Source of the DNA: Phoebastria nigripes
Lineage: Eukaryota > Chordata > Aves > Procellariiformes > Diomedeidae
Length of the DNA stretch: 64,000 nt
Reading direction: 5' to 3'
Assembly: GCA_035582835.1 (NCBI GenBank)
Contig: JAYKAV010002319.1
Location: forward strand, 248,001 to 312,000
The notes below the pieces were generated by a model, which saw only the letters and a program-made list of their open reading frames with translations, was not told the origin of the DNA and ran no database searches. The translations under genes were made by a program, and so were the position numbers. Positions 1 through 11,700 of the stretch are shown here, piece after piece (positions within the stretch are counted from its first letter, which is position 1; every line of letters starts with the position of its first letter).

Positions 1-854
1 AAAATGTCATTGTATGGTAGACAAACAGGAATTTACAGTATTGCAAAATCTGGCTATGAAATGAAGAGTCAGCAAGTTCTGTTCTCTTTTTCTGGGTTGC
101 AGTGGATAAAAAAATACTTATATGTAGAGAATGAGTTTGTAATGTGCAACTTTGACCAGCAGATAAAAACTGGCTGAAATGAGATATTTCTGTACNGAAT
201 TGTCATAAAACTCTCACATGCATTCTTCAGTTTTTCTTGACACATGAAACTGAGACAAAACTTATGTTGAAATTTGATATCAGGGCTCTGAAGACAATGT
301 TTCAGAACATTCTAAAAATCACAATAATAAATGATCTGGATTTGCAAATATTTTTTTTATATAACAGTATTCTGGGGTTGATTTTTGGTGTATGCCATAT
401 CCAAAACCTGAGACTGTATTGCATACAGGACCTTTGGTGATGGTAAAAACAGGTCACAATTTATTTCAGTAAGTAAGAGCACTCCATTGTCCTGCAGGAC
501 TGTTGGCAGCATAAAGGAATATCTGAGTAGAAATGGATGTTTATTTCCTCTTTGATTTAGGCAGATTGCACAGTACTACAAATTCCGCAGTGCTGGACAG
601 AACACTACATGTATCTCTTTCAAAACTGCGTAATTTGAAACTACATTTGCAGACAGATGATTTGTAATCTTTTTTTTCCCTTGCATGGCAAGTGTGACAT
701 AGAGTAGAGGAGGTCACTGTAATTCATAGGACTTGATGGTAAAGGAAGCAGCATTGAATTGTGGAAAAGATTCTCCTGCTATTCAAGAACAAGTGGATGC
801 TTTTCTATCTAAGAAAGTTTGACATGGGGACTATGGGTGGGATAGGGACTGGGG
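1..854. other. AT-rich non-coding flank, nothing recognised
   Basis: Short chance frames only and a single N. It may be intron of the CIB3-like gene if the 5' exons lie upstream. Confidence 0.6.
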
Positions 855-1085
855 AATTGGAAGCTCCTGTTTACTTTCTTACTCTGTCACTAGTCTATGT
901 AAGCAACTGAGCACCTTTGACAAATTGCCACTGTAATTTGTCTGTTACCTACACTTAATATTTTTGTGCCTTTTAAGTATGCGGATAATATTTCCTTTGT
1001 CTTGTCTGTTTAGATTGCAAGCTCTGCCTGGCAAGGATAATTTGAACTATTTTTACATGCAGTGTGCTAAAAGTGATCTTAGTTT
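855..1085 (+). repeat. Decayed MIR/CORE-SINE-like fragment with L3/CR1-type tail
   Basis: The block reads like the amniote MIR body (CTCTGTCACTAGTCTATGT, then GCGGATAATATTTCC). It is followed by the characteristic tail CTTGTCTGTTTAGATTGCAAGCTCT and a CAGTGTGCTAAAAGTGATCTT-like end. The identification rests on remembered consensus shape, not on an alignment. Confidence 0.55.
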
Positions 1086-2362
1086 TTACAGTAGTGAAAA
1101 AGCTGTTCTGAATATTTTTTTTTTAGGCTTATGGTATCTCTGAGAGGTGTTATTGTCACCTGGTAGACCTGGTCATTTAAATAGAACAATTAAAGAATAG
1201 TGAAGTGTTGAATGTGGCAAATAGTATTTAAGTTAAAACAACCCTGTTAGATTTTTAGTGAGTGCTGTTTCTCTAAAAAGCATAGAAATGTAAATAAAGA
1301 ATTTTGTCTTGGTTTGCTTTTCTCCCTTCAGTAACATAAAAGGGCATGAGTGATGCCAATGATAACGCCCAAAATTGTTATAATTCATTGTGAAATTGAA
1401 GTGTAGCTTCTTCCAATAAGAAACATATAATGGACCTCAGCTTGAGTACTGTGAAAGCCTAATAATACGTTTTGTATTTCGTAACTGAAGTTGTAAGGAA
1501 ACAATCTATTTCCTGAGAAGAGAACAAAGCATGCACTTAGACTAAATTACATTATTTATGTTAGGCTAAAGAAAACTTTTCTGCTTATGGGCTGTGTATG
1601 GGAGATAAGGGAGCCATTGCCTGCATGACTTTGCACGCTATCTGTATCAAAAAGAGCAAACCCAAAAATATTTAAGAGAAACAGTGCAACCTTAGAATAT
1701 GATTGTGAAAAATAGATATTCTTGGGCAAGAGATTAGGTTAATGGATGGTGAAAAATAGATGCTCTGTTTGAAAACTACACTATACAAAGCTGAATATTA
1801 ATGTTTGATTGTAAAATGCTTAGAAGAATAAAATCATGGGAGTAGTTCTGTAAAGGCCTAAAATCATGAGAAGGAATAGTCACTTGGAATCATTGTATTT
1901 CCTCTTCTACCTTATCCTCACAGTGTGATGTTTCTGCTTATTGGGAACCTCTATACATAATCATTCATGATATGGCAGATAGTAATACAATCAATAGCAT
2001 TTAGTAATACAATCAATAGCATTTAGTAATACAATCAATAGCATTTATTTACTGTATATAAACTGTTGAATACAAATTGCTGTCTAATGAGTAGAGTAGA
2101 ATCAAGAGGTATTTATGCATGTCTGAGGTGAAGTTTTACTTGAGTGGGAATAAAATGGGTTATGACCCCCTTGTTAATTAGCGCTTACTGATTTAGCCTG
2201 TCCCTACCTCAGTTAAGAGGGAAGTAAGTACTGCTGTGCATTCCTTTATGCACTGCAGAATGCTCTCAGATGTGATACGAAGGAAGTGCAGGTCCAGTTC
2301 TGTTTAGGTTGAACTGAATTTCTTGTGCAGCTGTGAAGTTCAGTGAGACTTCACTTCCACCG
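1086..2362. other. Non-coding, only the 22-bp tandem repeat recognised
   Basis: No exon-like or repeat consensus seen apart from 1981-2046. Confidence 0.6.
1981..2046. repeat. Three perfect 22-bp tandem repeats
   Basis: The unit AGTAATACAATCAATAGCATTT is repeated exactly three times (1981, 2003, 2025). Confidence 0.95.
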
Positions 2363-3826
2363 TATTTGAGAAGTCGTGGCAGTCCAGTGAAGTTCCCACT
2401 GACTGGAAAAGGGGAAACATAACCCCCATTTTGAAAAAGGGAAAAAAGGACNACCNGGGAACTACAGGCCAGTCAGTCTCACCTCTGTGCCTGGGAAGAT
2501 CATGGAACAGCTCCTCCTGGAAGCTATGCTAAGGCACGTGGAGGACAGGGAGGTGATTCGAGACAGCCAGCATGGCTTCACCAAGGGCAAGTCCTGCCTG
2601 ACTAACCTAGCGGCCTTCTACGATGGAGTGACTGCATCAGTGGACATGGGAAGGGCTACAGATGTCGTCTGTCTGGACCTCTGTAAGGCCTTTGACACGG
2701 TCCCCCACAACATCCTTCTCTCTAAATTGGAGAGGTATGGATTTGATGGGTGGACTGTCCGGTGGGTGAGGAATTGGTTGGATGGTCGCATCCAGAGGGT
2801 AGTGGTCAACAGCTCAATGTCCAGATGGAGATCGGTGACGAGTGGTGTCCCGCAGGGGTCCGTATTGGGACCAGTACTGTTTAAGATCTTCATCAATGAC
2901 ATGGACAGTGGGATCGAGTGCACCCTCAGCAAGTTTGCAGATGACACCAAGCTGAGTGGTGTGGTCGACACGCCTGAGGGACTGGATGCCATCCAGAGGG
3001 ACCCGGCCAAGCTTGAGAAGTGGGCCCATGTGAACCTCATGAGGTTCAACAAGGCCAAGTGCAAGGTCCTGCACCTGGGTCGGGGCAACCCCCAGTATCA
3101 ATACAGGCTGGGGGATGAAGGGATTGAGAGCAGCCCTGCCGAGGAGGACTTGGGGGTACTGGTGGATGAAAAGCTGGACATGAGCNGGCAATGTGCGCTC
3201 GCAGCCCAGAANGCCAACCGTNTCCTGGGCTGCATCNNNAGAAGCGTGGCCAGCNGGTNNAGGGAGGTGCTTCTGCCCCTCTACTCTGCTCTGGTGAGAC
3301 CCCACCTGCAGTACTGCGTCCAGCTCAGCACAAGAAAGACAGGGACCTGTTGGAGCAGGTCCAGAGGAGGGCCATGAAAAGGATCGGGGGAGGGAACACC
3401 TCTCCTATGAAGAAAGGCTGAGAGGGTTGGGGTTGTTCAGCCTGGAGAAGGGAAGGCTTCGGGGAGACCTTATTGCAGCCTTTCAGTACTTAAAGGGGGC
3501 TTATAANAAAGATGGGGACAAACTTTTTAGGAGGGCCTGTTGCGACAGGACAAGGGGNAATGGNTTTAAACTAGAAGAGGGTAGATTTAGACCAGATATA
3601 AGGAAGAAATTTTTTACGCTGAGGGTGGTGAGACACTGGCACAGGTTGCCCAGGGAGGTGGTAGATGCCCCATCCCTGGAAACATTCAAGGCCAGGGTGG
3701 ACAGGGCTCTGGGCAACCTGATCTAGTTGNAGATGTCCCTGCCCACGGCAAGGGGGTTGGACTAGATGACCTTTAAAGGTCCCTTCCAACCCAAACTATT
3801 CTATGATTCTATTTTATGATTCTATG
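2363..3826 (+). mobile_element. CR1 LINE, copy 1, 5'-truncated
   Basis: The element carries part of CR1 ORF2 (reverse transcriptase) and the CR1 3' end. It finishes with ATTCTATG octamers at 3798-3805 and 3819-3826, with a degenerate unit between them. Homology to copy 2 (46493-48851) begins at TATTTGAGAAG, so the 5' end is truncated inside ORF2. By eye only about a dozen substitutions separate the two copies over this shared part, so both are young. Several Ns lie inside. I see no clear target-site duplication. Confidence 0.95.
2459..3723 (+). pseudogene. CR1 ORF2 reverse-transcriptase remnant (copy 1)
   Basis: The frame runs from [17 protein letters not shown] through the RT core. Visible motifs are [11 protein letters not shown] (catalytic Asp of motif A), [14 protein letters not shown] (motif B) and FADDTKL (the YxDD-type catalytic box). 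The frame then enters the connection region [12 protein letters not shown] 10-base deletion after 3325, relative to copy 2, and a 1-base loss near 3385 shift the frame. The C-terminal part therefore continues from 3427 in another frame ([20 protein letters not shown] to ALGNLI). With no 5' end and a broken frame it cannot encode active ORF2. Confidence 0.9.
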
Positions 3827-5240
3827 AGACAATCCAGCAAGGAGCAACCTTACAAAAAAAAAAAAGTGAATAGTTTTTTGGCTGAAATCAGCCACCCTGG
3901 CTGGCTCACCATCCATTTGCCTGAGTGTTAGTGAGGATACGAGGGAAGGGGCCCAGTTGTGTAGGTGGGGTTGAAGGGATGAATATGGCAGCTCCAATTT
4001 AGATCGATTTAAACTGATGTAAACCAGCATGAGATTGCAATTAGGTGAAATGGGCTAAGTGTTTTTATCTGTCCCTACAGGAAAAGTAGCCCATCAAAAA
4101 GCCTAAACAACAAAAAAAACTATTTTCTGCTGGTTTAATGAGCTGAATCAGCTCTCTGAGGGATCAAATGAGTGCTAAAGCTGGCACAAGAGCCTGAGTG
4201 AGCAAATGCAACTGAAAATGAGGAAAGGAGAGGAGAGCAAGACTTAGTATTTCAGTACCAGTAAGGTGTTAGATTGGCTTAGTCTAACTTCAGTGTGTAA
4301 GACTTTGGTACCAGCATCAACTTAAGTCAATGTAAACGCAGGCTGTGATCAAAGGGGTTGAGGACACATTCTCTTGATTGATAATCTGAGTCTAAGTTTG
4401 CAAATTATCAGGAAATAGTGGAATTTATGAATTTAAGGTGAAGAAGAAATGAACACAGAATAATGAAAATGGATGTAGGAAAAAAAGAAAGTTAGACTGC
4501 AGCAGAGGCAAGCATGCCTAGTGAAAGAGAAAAATAGAAACCGTAGATCATTATCAGTGTTTGATAGCTATTTATCACCAGAAAACCTAAATACACTCTT
4601 AAGTCTTTATTAAAGATGATTAATTTTGAGAAGTGCTTTACACAACTAAGAGGATTCACTCATGGGCCCAGGACAAGAATGTGTTAAAGAATGTTGGGTA
4701 ATGTACACATTTATGTTATCACTGACTCAAAACATTATCTAAAATACAGGACAGCTGACAAATTTTTAGAGTCGTTACTGATTTCGTTGGTAGGTATGTG
4801 TTAGGGCTTTGAAAACATGTCCCACTTTTTTTAAGGAGAATGTGGAAATTAGACCAGTGTGTTTAACTTCAGGACACAACTTTGGTGTATGGAAAGATGC
4901 CAGAACACACTGGTAGACAATCAGTTCGTAAGTGCCTATAACATAATACGTGCTTAGAGGCAGCCACTGTGGATTTGTTAAAAGCAAATCTTTTCCTCTG
5001 AGTGGCTGCTTGTGGATAAGGGAAAAGAAACAGATGCAACATATCTTTATTTTGGTAAAGCCTTTTATATATGNCTGTGTTAGTCCTTTTCTACGTGTGT
5101 AAGTGCGCTAACCTCTTGGCTAAGGTATCATTGAACATACTTAGAAAATTTGTAAGAATGGTAAGAAACATTGAGGTGAAGAGGGTTGCAGACACTATGG
5201 AGATCAAGATTAGCTTTTTCAACAGTGCTCAATATATTAG
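3827..5240. other. Non-coding spacer between CR1 copy 1 and the LTR
   Basis: Contains an A run near 3853-3865 and no recognisable coding or repeat signal. Confidence 0.6.
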
Positions 5241-5368
5241 TGTCGCTGTTTAACCCTGGCAGCACCTAAACACCACGCAGCCGCTCGCTCACCCCCCTCC
5301 TCCNGTGGGATGGGGGAGAGAATCGGGAGGGCACGAGTAGGAAAACTCGCGGGTTGAGATAAAAACAG

Positions 5369-5374
5369 TTTAAT
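5369..5374 (-). terminator. LTR polyadenylation signal ATTAAA (minus strand)
   Basis: ATTAAACTG on the minus strand lies about 140 bases downstream of the LTR TATA box. It is conserved with ATTAAACTG at 50453-50458. Confidence 0.5.
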
Positions 5375-5513
5375 AATTGAAATAAAACAAAGTAGAACAG
5401 TAATAACAACAGTGATAACAACAATAGAATATACAAAGCAGGCGATGCACAATGCAACTGCTCACCACAAGATGCCCGTCCCATGACACCAGAGCCAGCC
5501 TGCCCCCCCTTAG

Positions 5514-5521
5514 TTTTTATA
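5514..5521 (-). promoter_or_regulatory. TATA box of LTR (minus strand)
   Basis: TATAAAAA on the minus strand follows CTCAG, in the same position as the TATATAAA of the second LTR. Confidence 0.6.
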
Positions 5522-5777
5522 CTGAGCATGACATTGCATGGTATGGAATACCCCACTGGCCAGCTGGGTCAACCGCCCTGGCTATGCTCCCCCCGCCAGC
5601 TTCCCATGCACCTGGCAGGGCATGGGAGGCCAAAAAGTCCCCGGTGCAAGCACCACCCAGCAACACCCAAAACATCAANGGGCCATCAATGCTCCCATTA
5701 TACCAAACCCAAACCACCGCACACTCTCCCCAGCTCCTGGGAAGAAAGTTACCTCTGTCCCAGCCAGAACCAGGACA

Positions 5778-8700
5778 TAGAGAAATTACTAGATCCAAAA
5801 TGAGCAACAGGAAATTCACACAGTCAAGTACTAAGAACTGAGAAAAATTTGCAAGCACAGAATGCAATGTAACAAAAAAAAAATGGGGCAGGGCATTAGC
5901 TGATCTAAGCAAAGTGAGCATAACAAATAAACAAAACCCTCCCATGCTCTTGCAAAAAAGGGAAATGTAGTTCTAGTATGCGTTAATCTCAGCATTGTAT
6001 ATAAAATGGGAGAATTCCATTCCAGTCAGCATTGTTGGGACCTCAGTAGGAATAGACTGTCCAGTTTTGGGCATCACCATTCGGAAAAGATTTGTTGTAC
6101 TGGAAAATGTTCAGCAGAGAGAAAAAAGAATAAGAGGAAAAAATGACATCTGAAGAAAGTTTGGAAAAACACTTTATTCATAGCAATGAATCTGTTTATA
6201 TAATGTGCCTCTCTTGTGATTGTAAATGGGAACAAATGGTTGAGTTCTCTCTTATAAGGCAGTATTTCTCTTACTCAGTTTTGTAAATCTGATTTTCTAG
6301 CAGACAAGCTTTTAGTCCAGTAATAATGCTTATCGGCTAGCCAGCCCATCTGTTTCTATTTCTCCCTGTAGACTAGTACAATTTGGCAAATACGCAAGCA
6401 TTCAAACACAGGTGTTCTTGTCCTAGCCAAAAAGCACAAAACCTTTAACTTAAAGTTGTATAGCTTGAGACTGACTTAACCTAGCTAGACAACTGCTGGG
6501 GGAATATGGCACTAAATTACCAAGCTGGGCACCATCTGGACAGTCAACAAACCTTTGAACCATTTTGTAGAATAAAATTAGTAATTCTGTTGCATTCTCT
6601 AATCTGCCTGTTTCTTGGCATGTTTTTGACGGGTGAAAGGTGAGGTGCAGAGGAGCCTTTCTAGCCAATCCAGCTATATGCTGGATTTTAAATCTGAAAC
6701 CTGCCTGAGAGTTAAGTTGGGGAGATAAGCAGTGGTTTCCTCCAAGTGTCTGGAAAGCCTTCCTTATAAGGGAGCAAATGCGGCAAACTGCTTGAGATGC
6801 ATCTCCCTGTGGAGCAAGTTGCTATGCAGATGGAGGGAAGGGTTAGAACACAGCTCCTGTTTTTCTAACACATCCCATCTTTCAAAAAGTTTGGGGTTTG
6901 TATGCAGAAAGGGGAAATTCCCATATTGTTAGCTTTGGGGGAAAAAAGTGTCTGCCAAGAGAAGAAGTTTTGGGGGAACTCTATACCCTTGGGAATCTTC
7001 CTGAATTTTGTGCAAGAAACTGCATACCGGAAGAACATATATCCTGAAACTGCTATTGATCTTGTTAATTATGTTTCTATTCTTGTTGTTAATAGTGTTT
7101 CTGTATCCCTTATGAAGGAAAAAAAAAAAAGGCTTCTAGACAATTCCTGCATCTCCTGTACCATAAAGCTTTCCTTTATTGTATTTTAGTCAGGTTGCAC
7201 CTGTTTTGCTAGGCTATCATTTTTGTTTCAGTTTCATATGGTAGACCCCTTTCTCTAACAGACTGTTCGAAACTCTTGCAATCCTTGGAGGCGATAATTC
7301 ACTGAGGAATTGCTGCAGCACAGAGATTTATGCCTTAGTTACCATGTGCAACATTTAACTGTCATTGCAAAAGCAGTTTGTGAATGTATGGCATAAATCT
7401 GAGACTCTGAAAGTACTTTCCTTATCAGCTGCAGACAGCCCTGAAGGCCCCTCCTTCCTCAGTTTCTCATCCCTGGATTAAAGAACCTCCTTCTCTTTGA
7501 GCTATGGCAACTTTTTCTCTGTGTATATGGCAGACTTACGGATATAGGTCTGTCTGGACCTGTTCCCCAGCTCTCTAATCACACATTTGTCCATCTACAA
7601 TAATAGCACTACAGGACAAGAGAGTATGTGCACCTCAACACATTCTCTCAATACATGTGTATTTTCATACACCTCAATTTACGTTGGTAGGGGGCTACAG
7701 CCTCTGTAGCATCAATTGTAAATCAGTTCCCATCAGTGTCTTTGCATCAGCATGATGCATTCTCTCCTGCAGTCTTGAATGCTGTTGCTTCTTTTGCTTC
7801 CAGCCATCTATGTCTCCAGGGGCTCAGAAGGGCTGATTGCTCAGATCTGTCCATTTCCAGGGCTATGGATAGACTTGTCAGTGCTCCTGCTGGTCTCTGG
7901 GGTGGTGAATTCTTCTCTGCATATTACAAGAAGTCCTTCTCCAGCTGTTCTGTTCAACTCTGGCATCTGGACAAGAGCCTATAGCTTTGATTGTGGTAAA
8001 TAACTGAAAGTGCAAGAGCACAGCAACAGAGTGCTTCTCTGGACCTGCTACTGACATAGTTTATTCCATTCTGTATAGTCAGTCTCTGGTCAGGTCATGC
8101 TATGACTCCTATGAACTCCTTGGGGGATTGTCCATCAGCACTTACCGCTTTGCTTCATTGTTCCAGTTAAGCCATTTTGCTATTTATTTTTTGTGAATAT
8201 GTAGAGCAATCTAGAATTTACTCTTTGGGGTGGTCCTGATTGTAATGTTAAAGTCTTTGAATGCATTCCTGTTATTTAGGAATAAGTAGNATATATATTG
8301 CTGAATAAAAATGTTTTCCCTTTACAACATAAATCAAGTGACTGGTGCTACGAAGGCAGGACCAGAGTTGGTGAGATGTTTACTAGGTTCTAAAGGCCAC
8401 TTTAAAGCCTCTACTTATTTCTAATCAATGAGCCATTACAAGCTTTTATCTTTTGTTTTCAGCACTCCTTTAGTGCAGAGTTCTTATTACAAAGGCAGCC
8501 CAGCCAGCTGTAATGTGTTGTCACTACATTTAATGGTGGTGATTAATGTATATCAAGCCAAGGAAGAGCTGCTCTGTGTTTTAACACACCCACTGGTGAC
8601 CTTGGGTACAATCTGACTTTCTCTCAAAGCTTAATAGCAAATTAAAACAATCGCTGCAGGGTGTAAGCTTGGAAATCTCTTTTTTCAGGTCTACACAGGT

Positions 8701-11700
8701 ATAGCTGGACGCTTGTTATGAGTTTGGAGACATCCCAGTCAAGCTGTGTCCAGCAAATACCCACAAAGTGTCGCCCTTGCTGACTCCAGGACGTTACACC
8801 CTTGAGAAGTGGGCACAGACTCTGACCCGCCTTTTTTACCATGTAAAATACTCCCAAGTGGTAGAATGAAAGTTAGCATAAACAAAAAAGTAGGCTGTGG
8901 AGGCAATACTGTGTTGTTTGGGGTTTTTTTTTTGTTTTTTGGTCGTTGATGGGCAGCTGAGTTGATTTAAAAACTTCTGCTGCCTACAGGGGTAAGTCTT
9001 ATTCTGCCCTTATTTAATTGATTAATTCAATAGAGAAAACATGCCCCCATTTACTTGCACAGGCAGTACTGCTGTTGCAGCTGCATCAGTTACCTCAAAA
9101 AGCTGACTGTGAAAACTTCTGTATTTTCAAACACATCTGTTCCCTGAACCTCANTGCAGTTTCTTAGTGTTAGTGCTTATGCAAGGGAGGTGAGTGGGCT
9201 TGAAATTTCTGGAAGGGCAGATCAGCAGTTTGGGTTTAGACTGGATTAAACTGATACAGAATCACAGCCTTAATCCTTGGATATAGTACATTAAACTTAA
9301 ACATATATCAAAATCTGTGGGGACAGGGCATCGTCAGTAAATTAAATTTGTCATTACATTTGTCACTACCTTCCCTCCCACTCCCATCTGTGGGAAGGAA
9401 GACACTAGTAAACACTGCCAGCTTTTCTCCTCCTTCTTCCATGCAGAGTAAATAAGGCATCCTGGCAACAAAGAGAGCACATCCAGGAATGGGAAAATAC
9501 TTCTGCATGCATCCAGAAGAATTTAAGCAAATATCACTGCAGGATCTGTAGTCACTACTGCAAAAACAGTGAGGCTGGTTGCAGGTCCTGGGCTTCTGAA
9601 TATACATAATGGTCTGTATGTGGTAATGGCAGCCTTTCCAAATCTATGTGTTCAGACAGCGCTGCAAAACCTTACATTGTTCCCCTGACAAGACATAAAT
9701 GTTTCTCTGACTAGGGCAGATAGCTAAAGCAGCTTTAGGTTATTTACAGATATGCCTCTTGTTTTGAGGGGCATGCGGAGTAAAAGGACAAAAAGCCTTT
9801 CCTCTCTAGGTCACAACTGCTCCTGATGTGTTCAAGTCATCTGAAGTGCCTTCTGCTTCTATAAGAACAGAGGAAATAGTAGAGCCTTTACCACAGAAGT
9901 TTGTTTCTTTTCTATTTACAGTTAGTTATTAATGTTACTGAGAGATGTGTCAGAACAGTCAGTAATCTGTGCAGTGCCAACTGGTGCAGCATTTGGGAGA
10001 TGATTACTGAGTCTGACTCACAGTATTGGTCACAGTACTTTGTCCAAGTATGGCAGTGGTATGACACATTGATGTAGTGATGTATTGCATAAAGGCAGGA
10101 GGATTATGGGTATAAATAACCCTTATGTCTACTGATCTTTACATTGTGTTGTAGAATAATTGATTAGAAATGCATCCAGTTTCCTTGCAAAAAAGTAAAT
10201 GCTCACCCAGTGCAATGTAGGTTACTCAAGTAAACAGAAGTGTTGCTGAAACTCATGCAAAAGGAGTGTGTTTCACTGTGATATGTGGCTTTCTCAGAAT
10301 CCTGTAAGAGGCTGAGGCAGCTCTGTTACTTTTCTACCTGTTTTCTACAAAATCTGGTCATTTGAGAGACTGGCAATCCAGTGCTTAGTTTGTCATAAAA
10401 CAGTGCATGGTGTCCCTGAAGAACTTTCCAGCATAAAGAACTTTCAGTGGGAAGAGGTGTTACTATTTTTTGTTGTTTTTCGGTTGGTTGGTTTTTTTGT
10501 TTGTTTGCTTTATTACAAAGGATAATGGAGCTTGTGCAACATACTGTATGTTGGTTTTGGAACCTAAGGTAGAGAAATCTTATGTCCTTTTTTATTCTGA
10601 TATTAGTTAATCATGCCATGTAATAAGGCTATCACAAATAGAGTTGTAGGATCCTTGCAGATAAAAGCATGTGAAAGATTATTTTATTGCTGTAATTTAG
10701 TTTGCAGGAATTGGATCATAGCCACTTCCTACAGACTCGTTTGGATGCTTTAGTGTGAAATCCACCCAGGTGGAAAGCTCTTATACCTACTTTGAGCAAT
10801 TTGGTGAATTAATGGAAGAGTTAGTGGGAGGAGAACAGGATATCAGAGCTGCCCTGAAATCTGCTGTTAATTACTTGCACATTTCTGTGTCCATCATCTG
10901 CCTTCCAGCTAATTCTAGCAGAGTCCTGCTGAGCCTGAGGCACTGTGCTGGAAGGCTGTCTGGTTATTAGTGCCTGGCAACGCCTTTCTGCTCATCTTCA
11001 GAGATAAAGGAAAGACTTAACTTTGAATGGACAGATTGGGAACATACTATCTTAACAGATTTCTGTAAAAATAAATATTGTCTGCATTGTGGATGTTTCT
11101 GAAGTAAAACACAGATGTAGAAACTGCATGTATTAACCTGTATAGGTAGGGACATATGTACGTTACAGTAAAGATGTTTGGCAGTGGGAGTTGTTTTCTT
11201 GCTTTGGTTGTTTTTCCCCACCTCCCGTCCCTTGGCATGCATTTCCCTTTCTGATTCTAAAAATTGAGTTCTGTCAGCAAATGTGGTGTTCAGCTCAATG
11301 TTTCTGGCTGTAACTCATTGTAGAAAGGAAGGAGGAATTAGTTTTATTGTAATCTGTGGCAGCACACCAAAGGAATGTGTTTTTATTCTGTGTCCTTTGT
11401 CAATGTTTTTAGCTAAAACCTAATCACTTCAGAGGGACGCTTTGAATGTTTTCTTAGAGATACTTTCTGAAATTAGTGTATTTACATTGTATGGAGGTGT
11501 AAATGTGCTAGGGTAGTATCATTTTTCTTGAAGGAATTGCAAAAAATCAATGTCTGAAGTAGTAGGAAAAGCACAGTAAGAGAGAATGCATCAGTCTTGG
11601 GTAGTTGTACTTACCACGGTGCCATCAGGTGGACACACTATATTCTCTACAGTTAATGTAGGTGCCTTGTCCACAGTAAAGTAGAAGTGCTTTTGTTGGG

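Larger units (their letters stand above)
5241..5777 (-). mobile_element. Solo LTR, ERVL-like endogenous retrovirus family
   Basis: On the minus strand the element starts TGTCCTGGTTCTGGCTGG at 5777 and ends in CA at 5241, so it has the TG...CA ends of an LTR. It is related along its length to the LTR at 50012-50583: shared start, CCCAGCTGGCCA block, TCATGCTCAGTATA core-promoter block, ATTAAA signal, CTCCCCCATCCCAC block and GGTTAAAC end. It is much more GC-rich than its surroundings. No internal retroviral genes flank it, so it is a solo LTR. A clean 5-bp target duplication is not evident (ATTAG before, TAGAG after). Confidence 0.88.

Noticed and set aside
2618..3305. Minus-strand open frames opposite CR1 RT
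   Set aside because: Shadow frames of the RT coding strand.
5452..5945. Open frames on both strands over the LTR
   Set aside because: They follow the GC-rich LTR sequence, which is non-coding. No retroviral protein motif is seen.
10755..10970. Open frame with an acidic helix-like start (YFEQFGELMEELVGG)
   Set aside because: No preceding splice acceptor of quality and no family recognised; the length is within chance.
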